A stretch of 64,000 bases of DNA, from positions 124,001-188,000 of the forward strand of contig NZ_JABBYG020000001.1 in NCBI RefSeq assembly GCF_012935325.2, written 5' to 3'. The notes under the pieces were generated by a model. That model searched no databases and was not told where the DNA came from. It was given only the letters and a program-made list of their open reading frames with translations. Every line of letters begins with the position of its first letter. Position 1 is the first letter of the stretch. This DNA comes from Paenibacillus sp. PL91 (lineage in GTDB: Bacteria; Bacillota; Bacilli; Paenibacillales; Paenibacillaceae). Below, piece after piece: positions 8,165 to 15,927 of the stretch. The position numbers and the translations under genes are program-made.

Positions 8165-8352
8165 TTAACGGGAAAAGCTCCTGTTAATTCAAACAATTAC
8201 GAGCGAAATCGAGAGTTAGAAGGATTCTATCCCGTTAATTTTAAATTTTTTTCCAAATGGGGTGGAATCGCTACTACTAACAGGAGGTTTTCCAGCTAAA
8301 CGATCTTTTTGCTGCTATATCAGATAAATTAGATGGATATTTTCCAGTTATT
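8165..8352 (+). repeat. Dispersed intergenic repeat, copy 1 (188 bp)
   Basis: Co-linear with the reverse complement of 43883-44070 over exactly 188 bp with one or two small gaps; identity by eye is roughly two thirds. Shared blocks are AAAAGCTCCTGTT followed by ATTCAA, GCGAAA, TAGAAGGA, TCCCG followed by TAATTTT, a TTTTCCA followed by CTAAA, and a final TTTTCCAGTTATT. It has no reading frame and lies in a gene-free gap. Confidence 0.75.
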
Positions 8353-8422
8353 CCAGTTCACCAGCTATCATGTCAGGATACACATAAGAAACTAGGGGAT
8401 TTAAACGAAATTCCTACAACGC

Positions 8423-8458
8423 AAAACGAGCCTCAGAAGGAATCTAGAGGCTCGTTTT
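8423..8458. terminator. Bidirectional terminator, closing pepF on the minus strand
   Basis: A 12-bp perfect stem AAAACGAGCCTC / GAGGCTCGTTTT with a 12-nt loop and T-rich flank in both directions, 80 nt beyond the pepF stop. Confidence 0.85.
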
Positions 8459-8537
8459 CTTTTGCGTATGAGACTGTTCAGAAGAACATATAGTCGCCAA
8501 GCGTGCTTGACGCTTTTTAAACCATTATTTCACTGCG

Positions 8538-10328
8538 CTACTTCGTCAGCTGCTCCATCTGACCTATAAGCTCTTCGAACACGCTCATCGCTTGCTCGAT
8601 CGGCTCAGGAGACGACATGTCAACGCCGGCCTTCTTCAAAATATTGATAGAGAAGTCGCTGCCGCCGCTCTTCAGGAAGCCAAGATAACGCTCGACTGCC
8701 GGCTGGCCTTCCTCCAAAATTTGTTTGGAGAAGCTGGTTGCCGCCGAGAAGCCCGTTGCATATTTGTACACGTAGAAGCTGTTGTAGAAATGGGGAATGC
8801 GCGCCCATTCCATTTCGATATCCTTATCGATGACCATACCTGGACCATAATATTGGACGTTCAGATCATAGTAGATTTTGCTGAGCTCTTGCGGAGTCAG
8901 CGAATCGCCTTGCTCGGAGCGTTCGTGTATAATTTTCTCGAATTCCGCAAACATCGTTTGACGGAACACAGTTGTGCGGAATTGATCTGCGTAATAAGTG
9001 AGCAAATACATTTTTTCCTTCGGATCAGTCGATTTGCCAAGAAGATAGTCCATTAGCAAAGCTTCATTTAACGTAGAAGCGACCTCAGCTAAGAAAATCG
9101 TATATTGCGCATCCCGGTAATTTTGATTCGTATCCGAGTAGTGGGAATGCAGCGCATGGCCCATTTCGTGCGTCAATGTGAACATGCTGTTCAAATTGTC
9201 TTTGTGGTTAAGCAGCACGTATGGATGCGTTCCGAAAGCTCCCCAGCTGTAAGCTCCGCTGCGTTTGCCTTCATTCTCGTAAACGTCAATCCAGCCGTTG
9301 TCAAAACCCTCTTGCAGCACTTTCAAATAATCATCGCCAAGCGGCTTTAAGCTTTCGCTTACTGTTTTTTTAGCTTCCTCATACGTAATGTCCATCTTGA
9401 ACTCATCAACGAGCGGAGCGAACAAGTCGTACATATGAAGCTCATCCAGACCAAGCAGCTTCTTCCGAAGCTCCATGTAGCGGTGCATGAGCGGGAGATG
9501 CTTATGGATCGTATTGATCAGGTTCGTGTAGACCTCCTGAGGAATGTTATCTCCATAGAGGGACATATCGAGCACAGAGTCATATTTGCGAGCCTTCGCA
9601 TAAAAAATATTTTTTGTAACGTTAGAGGTTAACGTAGAAGCGAGCGTATTTTTTAGCTTGCCGTACGTATCGTATACCGCTTTAAATGCCTCGCGGCGCA
9701 CATCTGGATTTTTGCTTTCGAGAAACTGTATGTAGCGGCCGTGTGTCAGTTCGACTTCTTCGCCGTCTTCATTTTTTACTTTAGGGAATTTTAAGTCCGC
9801 ATTGTTAAGCATGTTGAAGATCGTACCTGGAGCGGAGCTCATATTGCCGACCTGAGCAAGCAGCGCTTCTTCGTCCTTCGTTAAGATATGAGCCTTTTGT
9901 CGGCGCATTTCTTCGAGTGTATGACGGAATTTGGCTACCGACTCATCCGCAATGATTGCTTCCAGCTTATCGTCCGGCAAGCTTAGCACTTCTGGGGTGA
10001 TGAAGGAGAGCGCCTCGCCAGATTCAACGCTAATTTTTTTTGATTTATCGGATAAAGCTTGATAGGTTGGCTCTGCTGTATCCTCGTGATGCTTCATATT
10101 CGCATATACATAAAGCCGTTCCACATGCATCGACAGCTCATCCTCAAGCTCAAAGCACGCTTTAAGCTGTGACACGTCGGCAAGCTTGCCTTGGAATTCA
10201 GGGAGTTTTTTGATCAATGCCTTCGCTTCCGCAAATTCCTTGTCCCATGCCGCTTGGCTTTCAAATAAATCCTCTAGTTTCCAGCGAGTCTCAGGCGCGG
10301 ATTCTGAACGTTTTGGTACGTGATTCAT
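8538..10328 (-). CDS. pepF: Oligoendopeptidase F (M3B metallopeptidase)
   Basis: A 596-residue thimet-type peptidase of normal PepF length. The zinc motif HEMGH (in FTLTHEMGHALHSHYSDTNQ) lies near residue 390, followed by the downstream Glu region AEVASTLNEALLMDYLL. It cleaves oligopeptides of about 7-17 residues in peptide recycling. ATG 10328 has AAGGAGG 6 nt upstream and gives the usual N-terminus MNHVPKRSESAPETRW. The frame is also open for 48 codons upstream, with a second well-placed start at 10451 that would add a signal-peptide-like leader (see findings). It is transcribed alone toward the terminator at 8423-8458. Confidence 0.93.
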   Translation of the reverse strand: MNHVPKRSESAPETRWKLEDLFESQAAWDKEFAEAKALIKKLPEFQGKLADVSQLKACFELEDELSMHVERLYVYANMKHHEDTAEPTYQALSDKSKKISVESGEALSFITPEVLSLPDDKLEAIIADESVAKFRHTLEEMRRQKAHILTKDEEALLAQVGNMSSAPGTIFNMLNNADLKFPKVKNEDGEEVELTHGRYIQFLESKNPDVRREAFKAVYDTYGKLKNTLASTLTSNVTKNIFYAKARKYDSVLDMSLYGDNIPQEVYTNLINTIHKHLPLMHRYMELRKKLLGLDELHMYDLFAPLVDEFKMDITYEEAKKTVSESLKPLGDDYLKVLQEGFDNGWIDVYENEGKRSGAYSWGAFGTHPYVLLNHKDNLNSMFTLTHEMGHALHSHYSDTNQNYRDAQYTIFLAEVASTLNEALLMDYLLGKSTDPKEKMYLLTYYADQFRTTVFRQTMFAEFEKIIHERSEQGDSLTPQELSKIYYDLNVQYYGPGMVIDKDIEMEWARIPHFYNSFYVYKYATGFSAATSFSKQILEEGQPAVERYLGFLKSGGSDFSINILKKAGVDMSSPEPIEQAMSVFEELIGQMEQLTK

Positions 10329-10451
10329 CGAATTCCTCCTTGGTACGGATAAGGTTGGTAATGCATGCTTGCGAGTCGCTGCTGCTTCGTCATTGGAAGC
10401 TGCAGCACTGGGTACAAGGCTTAATGCAAGCAGCAGGGGGAGCCATTTCAT
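10329..10451 (-). other. In-frame N-terminal extension of pepF with its own ribosome site and signal-peptide features
   Basis: ATG 10451 is preceded by GAGGTGAT with a 6-nt spacer, an extended match to the anti-Shine-Dalgarno sequence. The 41-codon extension reads MKWLPLLLALSLVPSAAA then SNDEAAATRK before joining the PepF start. It has a short basic n-region, an 11-residue hydrophobic core and an A-x-A-type cleavage site. The same transcript could therefore make a secreted form and, from ATG 10328, a cytosolic form. This is visible in sequence, but use of the first start is inference. Confidence 0.5.
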
Positions 10452-10525
10452 CCAGATATCACCTCGGGACACAGTTTGTGTTTACTATGTCCGAACGTGA
10501 TTTCGAATATTCAGCAGCCTGCAGG

Positions 10526-10708
10526 CTAAGCTGCACCCATCGTAAAAAAGGCATAAACAATTAAAAAAAACGCAAACGCAATGAACGCGATAGATACAAG
10601 CGCAAGTCCGCGTCGCAGACCGGCGGGCAAGGAGTCACGTTTCATGATGACGATTGCTCCAAGCGAGAAGGCTGCAATAATAAAAATAATTGAAGCAGTA
10701 GGGTCCAT
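10526..10708 (-). CDS. Small two-helix membrane protein, function unknown
   Basis: Sixty residues with two hydrophobic helices (about 5-22 and 33-56) separated by a basic loop (MKRDSLPAGLRRG), so the loop should face the cytoplasm. An AGGAGG lies 12 nt before the ATG, at the long end of the spacing range. Its stop lies 75 nt upstream of the pepF leader start on the same strand, so it may share a transcript with pepF. No recognised family. Confidence 0.6.
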   Translation of the reverse strand: MDPTASIIFIIAAFSLGAIVIMKRDSLPAGLRRGLALVSIAFIAFAFFLIVYAFFTMGAA

Positions 10709-10839
10709 CTGTTGGTAAAGCCTCCTGACAATAAGCTGGCCTAAAAAGCAGCTTCATCATTTTACCTATGCGCCGACCAGTAACGATATGTTCGCCGCAT
10801 AGGGTAAATTTTCCTGCCGCATTTCAATAATAGCGGGTG

Positions 10840-11073
10840 TTAAACTTCTTTCAATGCTTGCATAATGGCTTCTAATTCTTCTTCGCGGCCGACAAAGTCG
10901 GAAGCGCGATAGCGATTTTGCGCCCAATGCATCATTTCTGGTCTGCTGATGAAGGTATGGGTGTCTTCTCCCCATTGATCGGATATTTCTCGAACGATAA
11001 GCGTTTTTCCTTGTACTTCAACCGTCAGCATATTGTATTTGTCGGTCTTGTAAATTTCATGTTTTTTGAACAT
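10840..11073 (-). CDS. Conserved-type hypothetical protein, 77 residues
   Basis: The product begins MFKKHEIYKTDKYN and contains a short beta-rich part (MLTVEVQGKTLIVREISDQWG) followed by helices (SRPEMMHWAQNRY, REEELEAIMQALKEV). ATG 11073 is chosen because AAAGGATGG lies about 10 nt upstream; the earlier ATG 11085 falls within that ribosome site. No membrane segment. It has a balanced composition like a real small cytoplasmic protein, but I do not recognise a family. Confidence 0.6.
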   Translation of the reverse strand: MFKKHEIYKTDKYNMLTVEVQGKTLIVREISDQWGEDTHTFISRPEMMHWAQNRYRASDFVGREEELEAIMQALKEV

Positions 11074-11229
11074 ACATTTTTCCATCCTTTTAGTAGTTAA
11101 TTATGGTATTCTTATCATCATAGCCATTATGGAGGCTGTAATCAATACGACAGCATAAGAAGCAAGCTCAGAAGAGACGAGAATGGTAAAGATTTAATGA
11201 GATGAGATGAGACGAGGAGAGTTGAACGA

Positions 11230-11928
11230 ATGAGCAAGCAGGGCTATGAGCAAATCGGTGTTGCGATGACATGCAGAAGCTTCGAGGAGTATGTAAAAAT
11301 GTTTGGTTTGCAGCAATCCGAACTGAAGATTGGTGCCGTACTGGATGTAGCGGCAGGAGGTTCCTCCTTTACTGCGGAGGCAAACGAAAGAGGTTATTCA
11401 GCATTTGCAGTGGATCCGCGCTATGGCGCGGGAATGGAAGAATGGATCAACGAGGCCAAGCAGGAGATTGATACGTCAACGGCCAAGCTTGCCAAAGTGA
11501 AAGATCATTTTGACTGGAGCTATTATGGCTCGCTTGAAAATCACAGAGCCAGCCGCGAGGCGTCTATTCAGCGATTTGCTGAACATGTGCATCATAACGT
11601 TACCAACCACTATATTTATGGGATGCTGCCCGAGCTGCCATTTTCCGATGATCAGTTTTCGCTGGTGCTTTGCAGTCATTTTATGTTTTTGTATGCAGAC
11701 CAATTCGGACATGAATTTCATATAAAAGCTATTTTAGAGCTGATGCGCATTTGCAAGCCAGGCGGCCAAATACGTATATATCCGCTTATTTCGCTTAATT
11801 GGGAGCCTTACCCTAAGCTTGAGGAGCTAATGGACGTGATTTCTTTATATAAAGGCAGGGCAGAGCTAATCGCTTCTGATCTCCCATTTATCCCCAAGTC
11901 TAGTCATTATTTGAAAATTTCGATGTAA
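11230..11928 (+). CDS. Class I SAM-dependent methyltransferase
   Basis: A 232-residue Rossmann-type methyltransferase. Motif I is VLDVAAGGSSFTAEANERGY (about residues 38-57) with the acidic end of strand 2 in FAVDPRYG; motif post-I/II is LPFSDDQFSLVLCSHFMF (about 138-155), where the SAM-dependent family usually has F-D-x-V; the helix before the last strands carries RICKPGGQIRIYPL. The C-terminus is short. The substrate is not evident. It is preceded by GAGGAGAGTTGA and is apparently monocistronic. Confidence 0.82.
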   Translation: MSKQGYEQIGVAMTCRSFEEYVKMFGLQQSELKIGAVLDVAAGGSSFTAEANERGYSAFAVDPRYGAGMEEWINEAKQEIDTSTAKLAKVKDHFDWSYYGSLENHRASREASIQRFAEHVHHNVTNHYIYGMLPELPFSDDQFSLVLCSHFMFLYADQFGHEFHIKAILELMRICKPGGQIRIYPLISLNWEPYPKLEELMDVISLYKGRAELIASDLPFIPKSSHYLKISM

Positions 11929-12007
11929 TTGCTTTTTGAATTTTGGATAGATATAATTATTTTACTCGCCATTACATAAAGGCGGTAATATTTAGGAGGT
12001 TGTTTGA

Positions 12008-12205
12008 ATGAAAGGTACAGTTAAATGGTTTAATGCGGAGAAAGGCTACGGCTTTATCCAAACAGAGGGTGGAGAAGATGTATTCGTCCATTTCTCTGCG
12101 ATTCAAAGCGATGGCTTCAAATCTTTAGATGAAGGGCAAGCGGTCGAATTCGACATTACTGAGGGTAACCGCGGAGCTCAAGCGGCCAACGTCACTAAAC
12201 TATAG
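12008..12205 (+). CDS. Cold-shock protein, CspA family
   Basis: A 65-residue single OB-fold protein with intact RNP1 (KGYGFI) and RNP2 (VFVHF) nucleic-acid-binding motifs. It is an RNA chaperone/single-strand binding protein in the cytoplasm. The ribosome site TAGGAGG lies 9 nt upstream, and a strong terminator follows at once, so the transcript is short and monocistronic, as usual for csp genes. Confidence 0.95.
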   Translation: MKGTVKWFNAEKGYGFIQTEGGEDVFVHFSAIQSDGFKSLDEGQAVEFDITEGNRGAQAANVTKL

Positions 12206-12232
12206 TATGATGTGCGAATGAACGATTGAAGA

Positions 12233-12259
12233 GGGCTCCCTGGCACAGGGGGCCTTTTT
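12233..12259 (+). terminator. Terminator of the cold-shock gene
   Basis: GC-rich stem GGCTCCCTG / CAGGGGGCC with a 3-nt loop, followed by TTTTTA. Confidence 0.88.
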
Positions 12260-12342
12260 ATGCTGCTGTTCGCTTTCATTGACCAAGACCTACCTGCGGT
12301 GATAAACTGTTGCTTGGAAACTTTGTCAGGGGAGCGAGCATA

Positions 12343-13062
12343 ATGAAATTTAAATTGTTCAAAGACCGTAAAGGTAAGGCCGATCAGGCTAAAAATAACA
12401 AGTTCGTTAAGCTTGGACGTGAAATTTACGTTCAAGCGCGCAGAGGCGGACCTAATCCCGATGCTAACTTCGGTTTGAAGACGGCGATTGCTAACGCAAG
12501 AGCAGAGCAAATGCCGAACGATAACATCGAGCGGGCGATCAAGAAGGCAGCAGGCGCTGGTGATGGCGTTGAATACGAGGATATCATGTACGAAGGCTAT
12601 GGCCCAGGCGGTGTAGCGATCATGGTGAAATGCTTGACGGATAATCGCAATCGTACCGCTGCAGATGTTCGGTCGGCATTCAACAAACGTGGCGGCAACA
12701 TGGGCGAGAGCGGCTGCGTAGGCTATATGTTCGATCATAAGGGGCTGCTTGTTGTGGATCGTGAAGCGCATGAGACCGACGAGGATTCCATGATGATGAT
12801 CGCGCTTGAAGCAGGGGCTGAGGACGTTGTCGTCAATGACGACAGCTTTGAAATTTTAACGCACCCGCATGAGTTCGAGCAGGTGAAGAACGCGCTGGAG
12901 AAGGATGGCTATACGTTCGTCAATGCCGGCGTACGCTGGTTGCCGCAAAATATCGTTAAGGTTGAAGGCGAAAACGCGGAAAAGCTGCTTAAGATGATGG
13001 ATGCTTTTGAAGACAATGACGATGTACAGGATGTTTATTCTAATTTCGAAATTGCGGAGTAA
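12343..13062 (+). CDS. YebC/PmpR-family transcriptional regulator/translation factor
   Basis: A 239-residue YebC protein of the kind with N-terminal KFKLFKDRKGKADQAK (the YeeI branch of Bacillota rather than the longer-standing E. coli YebC start). Three-domain layout with conserved GGPNPDANFGL, MPNDNIERAIKKA, YEGYGPGGVA and RTAADVRSAFNKRGGN. The family binds DNA, and recent work on YebC/TACO1 proteins points to a role in translating polyproline stretches. Start ATG 12343 follows GGGGAGCGAG; an upstream TTG at 12310 has no ribosome site. Confidence 0.93.
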   Translation: MKFKLFKDRKGKADQAKNNKFVKLGREIYVQARRGGPNPDANFGLKTAIANARAEQMPNDNIERAIKKAAGAGDGVEYEDIMYEGYGPGGVAIMVKCLTDNRNRTAADVRSAFNKRGGNMGESGCVGYMFDHKGLLVVDREAHETDEDSMMMIALEAGAEDVVVNDDSFEILTHPHEFEQVKNALEKDGYTFVNAGVRWLPQNIVKVEGENAEKLLKMMDAFEDNDDVQDVYSNFEIAE

Positions 13063-13087
13063 CAATTCTCTCTAACATAAGACAATA

Positions 13088-13136
13088 GGGCTGCTCCCTT
13101 CGCGTGCTGTACACGTAGAAGGAAGCAGCCCTGTTT
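13088..13136. terminator. Bidirectional terminator between yebC-like gene and MFS gene
   Basis: Stem GGGCTGCTCCCTTC / GAAGGAAGCAGCCC with a loop of about 16 nt, lying between two convergent genes. Confidence 0.8.
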
Positions 13137-13147
13137 GTTCATAATGA

Positions 13148-14338
13148 TTATAAACGATCTGTTCGACTGAAATAGTAGCGGGCAAGGAAGGCCGCCGCTG
13201 CGACAATCGCAAAGCCGGCACCCATGCGGAAGAACGTTTCACGACCAAAATGCTCATAAACATAGCCGCCGAACATCCCGCTGATTACACCGGCAAGCCC
13301 CGTCCAGACGACGGCATAAACCGCTTGGCCGGAAGCGCGGAACTCGTCTGGAATAAGATGCGACAGGTAGCGAAGGGCGGTAGAGAAATAAATGCCGAAT
13401 GAGACGCTGTGCATCGCTTGCGTAGCGATAACCCAGCGCGGATCTTGAATATCGCTGAGCAGCCAAAGCCTTACCGCGTACATAATGGATGCGATCATGA
13501 GAAGCGGAAGCTCCTTGAATTTATGCCCGTATTTGCCGAGCAAAAAAAGAATAGGAATTTCGCTCATAGCAGACACCAGCCATGCAAGGCCTACAAGCGA
13601 GTCGCTTGCGCCCATTTGACGCATCGTTACCGCAAGAAAGCCCTCGTACATCCGGTGAGGGATGGATATGGTCAAAATGATTAAAAAGAACAGCAGCACA
13701 TCGCGCTGGCGCAGCAGTTTGAAGAAGCCTGAGAAGTCGATCTTGCGGGCGCTTCCTTGGTAATCCTTGATTCGCGTTGTCAAGAGAAGCGTGATTGCAA
13801 TTGTGGAAAGGGCAAGCGGCAGCGTCCATTGTGAGCCTATTTCCTTTAATATAAGTCCGAACGTATATGCGGTAACAGCAAAGCCAAGCGATCCGAAAAT
13901 ACGTATTAGTGCGTAAGGCGTTCCTGTATACTGGCTTGATAATAGCAGCAAGCTGTCGCTCAGCGGGTTGATGGGTGTCTGAAAAAAATAAAAGCCCATC
14001 ATGACAAGGCATACAAGCGCAAAGTTCTCTATAGGAAATAGCAGCGAAATCATGACGAGCTGTCCAAATAAGAGCAGCATCAACAGCTTTTTGATCGTCC
14101 TGTATTTGTCGCTTGCCATTCCGAGTATGATGTTGGCGAAGATTGATATAAAGGGTCCAGTTGAATAAATGATGCCGATTTGCTGCTCCGAAAAGCCTCT
14201 ATCCAGAAAATACAGCGGGATAAAGGAGACGACCATCGCCGCTGTAGAATAGGCGGAGAAGCTATAGACACGCAGGGAAAATGTCTCCTTGCGAGCTGTC
14301 GAAGAGCGCTCTGCTTTGGCAATATCTGGTCTATCCAT
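13148..14338 (-). CDS. MFS transporter (MFS_1-like, YwbF/LacY-like group)
   Basis: A 396-residue protein with twelve hydrophobic segments. The first half carries the MFS loop 2-3 signature as GMASDKYRTIKKL, and a mid loop (KDYQGSARKID) separates the two six-helix bundles. The PINPLSDSLLL and YALIRIFGSLGFAVTAYTFG stretches resemble the MFS_1-like branch that includes nucleoside and oligosaccharide symporters. Substrate unknown. Start ATG 14338 has no strong ribosome site (ATAGAGATGGAGTG upstream gives a GGAG). Transcribed alone toward the shared terminator. Confidence 0.82.
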   Translation of the reverse strand: MDRPDIAKAERSSTARKETFSLRVYSFSAYSTAAMVVSFIPLYFLDRGFSEQQIGIIYSTGPFISIFANIILGMASDKYRTIKKLLMLLLFGQLVMISLLFPIENFALVCLVMMGFYFFQTPINPLSDSLLLLSSQYTGTPYALIRIFGSLGFAVTAYTFGLILKEIGSQWTLPLALSTIAITLLLTTRIKDYQGSARKIDFSGFFKLLRQRDVLLFFLIILTISIPHRMYEGFLAVTMRQMGASDSLVGLAWLVSAMSEIPILFLLGKYGHKFKELPLLMIASIMYAVRLWLLSDIQDPRWVIATQAMHSVSFGIYFSTALRYLSHLIPDEFRASGQAVYAVVWTGLAGVISGMFGGYVYEHFGRETFFRMGAGFAIVAAAAFLARYYFSRTDRL

Positions 14339-14471
14339 CGTTGAATGCTCACTCCATCTCTATCTTAAACAATATGGATAACAGTATAGCATGGATTAGC
14401 ATTCGTACCAATGAGATTTGAAGCTGGATTATTATGATTCGAAATGGTACATTTAGAGGTGGAGGTTTACA

Positions 14472-14789
14472 ATGGGAGCTTATCGTTTTGACTGGAATGA
14501 ACGGCTTCGGATCCGTATTCCCGTGCTGGAAATGGAATGGGAGCAGTATGAAACAACTGTGCAGCTTACGATCGTCGAGCAGTGGGAGCTTATACGCGGA
14601 ACGATTCCTGATCGCGTCATGGAGCTTGAACAGCTCATTAATGAAAAGCAAGCTCAGCTGTTTGAAGAAGATAGCTTTGAGCAATCCTGTATACTAAACT
14701 ATGAAATTGCCGATTATGCAAGTAGGATCAACGATCTTCATATTTGGTATCGCATCGATCAGCAATTAGAATCACGCCGACATTCATGA
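14472..14789 (+). CDS. Conserved-type hypothetical protein, 105 residues
   Basis: A soluble protein beginning MGAYRFDWNERLRIRIP. It is rich in Glu and Trp, with a mostly helical second half (DRVMELEQLINEKQAQLFEE, NYEIADYASRINDLHIWYRIDQQLES). GGAGG lies 8 nt before the ATG. It ends 25 nt before the terpene synthase gene and is probably in the same transcript. I do not recognise the family; a radical-SAM or radical-type function is not indicated because no cysteine motif is present. Confidence 0.7.
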   Translation: MGAYRFDWNERLRIRIPVLEMEWEQYETTVQLTIVEQWELIRGTIPDRVMELEQLINEKQAQLFEEDSFEQSCILNYEIADYASRINDLHIWYRIDQQLESRRHS

Positions 14790-14814
14790 TCATGCTTTCG
14801 AGGAGGAGTGCGTC

Positions 14815-15897
14815 GTGAGATTGACGACTTTATCTGGCAAACGAGTGCCGCAGAGTCCGCTTAGGCTAATGCATCGCGTATATAAGTATGTGCTGCCAGC
14901 TGTGGATCGAGAGCTCGAAGGGCTCCGTCTTCTGGCGCAGCGAATACCTGATGCAGAGCTTCGAACACAGGCTCTGAGCAGTATGGATAGCAAAAAGTTT
15001 CATTGCCAAGGCGGCGGCGTATATGCGGCTGCGAATCTGGAGCGCAGACATGTGCTCATTCCGCTTATTGTCGCTTTGCAGACGATAAGTGACTACTTGG
15101 ACAATCTTTGCGACCGAAGCACCTCACTTGATCCGGATGATTTTCGAATGTTGCATCAATCGATGCTTGATGCCGTCAATCCCGAAGCAAAGCTTCAGGA
15201 TTATTATGCATTTCGCAATGAAAAGGACGATGGCGGTTATTTGCATCATCTCGTTCGCACCTGCCAGCTTCAAATTTCGCAGCTGCCATCCTACAGGAGC
15301 GTACAGGAGCATGTAACCGGGCTAGTTGGCTTGTACGGCGATTTGCAGGTGTACAAGCATATTCATAAGGATTTGCGCGAGGAGCATTTGCTTGCATGGT
15401 GGGAGCTGCATCGCAGCGATTACCCTAATCTGCGATGGAATGAATTTGCTGCGGCAACTGGCTCGACACTCGGCATGTTCATGCTTTTTTTGGCGGCGGG
15501 CGAAGATCAGTTATCGGAGCAGGATGCAGCCGCGATCAAAAATATTTATTTTCCGCATGTATGCGGCCTCCATATTTTACTCGATTACTTAATCGATCAG
15601 GAAGAGGATCATGCAGGCGGCGACCTAAATTTTTGCAATTATTATGATAATGAAGGTCTGCTTGTTGAGCGTCTCGGAACCATCGTGAACCGCGCGCGTG
15701 AGGATGTGAAGCAGCTTCCTGCTTCCCGTTTTCATCGTTTGATTATTGAAGGGCTGCTGGCCTTGTATTTATCAGACCCGAAGGTCCGTCACCAGGCGGA
15801 TGTTAGAGATGTATCGAGGAGGCTAATGAAGAACAGTCCGCTGACGCGCCTGTTTTTCCTTATAAACAGCATCTGGATTCGGAAGCAACAGGCTTAA
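14815..15897 (+). CDS. ytpB: Tetraprenyl-beta-curcumene synthase family protein (YtpB, DUF2600)
   Basis: A 360-residue all-helical prenyl-diphosphate cyclase of the large-terpene (sesquarterpene) group. YtpB converts heptaprenyl (C35) diphosphate into tetraprenyl-beta-curcumene in Bacillus. Two acidic motifs fit metal-diphosphate binding: DYLDNLCD at residues 93-100 and DYLIDQEED at 257-265, together with the basic HIHKDLREEHL and RRHVLIPLIVALQT segments typical of the family. GTG start with AGGAGG 8 nt upstream. No squalene-hopene-type cyclase that would complete a sesquarterpenoid pathway is in this window. pfkA follows 30 nt later. Confidence 0.88.
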   Translation: MRLTTLSGKRVPQSPLRLMHRVYKYVLPAVDRELEGLRLLAQRIPDAELRTQALSSMDSKKFHCQGGGVYAAANLERRHVLIPLIVALQTISDYLDNLCDRSTSLDPDDFRMLHQSMLDAVNPEAKLQDYYAFRNEKDDGGYLHHLVRTCQLQISQLPSYRSVQEHVTGLVGLYGDLQVYKHIHKDLREEHLLAWWELHRSDYPNLRWNEFAAATGSTLGMFMLFLAAGEDQLSEQDAAAIKNIYFPHVCGLHILLDYLIDQEEDHAGGDLNFCNYYDNEGLLVERLGTIVNRAREDVKQLPASRFHRLIIEGLLALYLSDPKVRHQADVRDVSRRLMKNSPLTRLFFLINSIWIRKQQA

Positions 15898-15927
15898 CTA
15901 TAAATGAAAAATGTGGAGGAATGGAAC

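Larger units (their letters stand above)
7873..8537. other. Large intergenic region holding a dispersed repeat and a terminator
   Basis: A 665-bp gap without a supported gene. A 77-codon minus-strand frame at 7929-8162 lacks a ribosome site. The gap holds repeat copy 1 (8165-8352) and the terminator at 8423-8458 that closes the minus-strand pepF gene. Confidence 0.5.
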
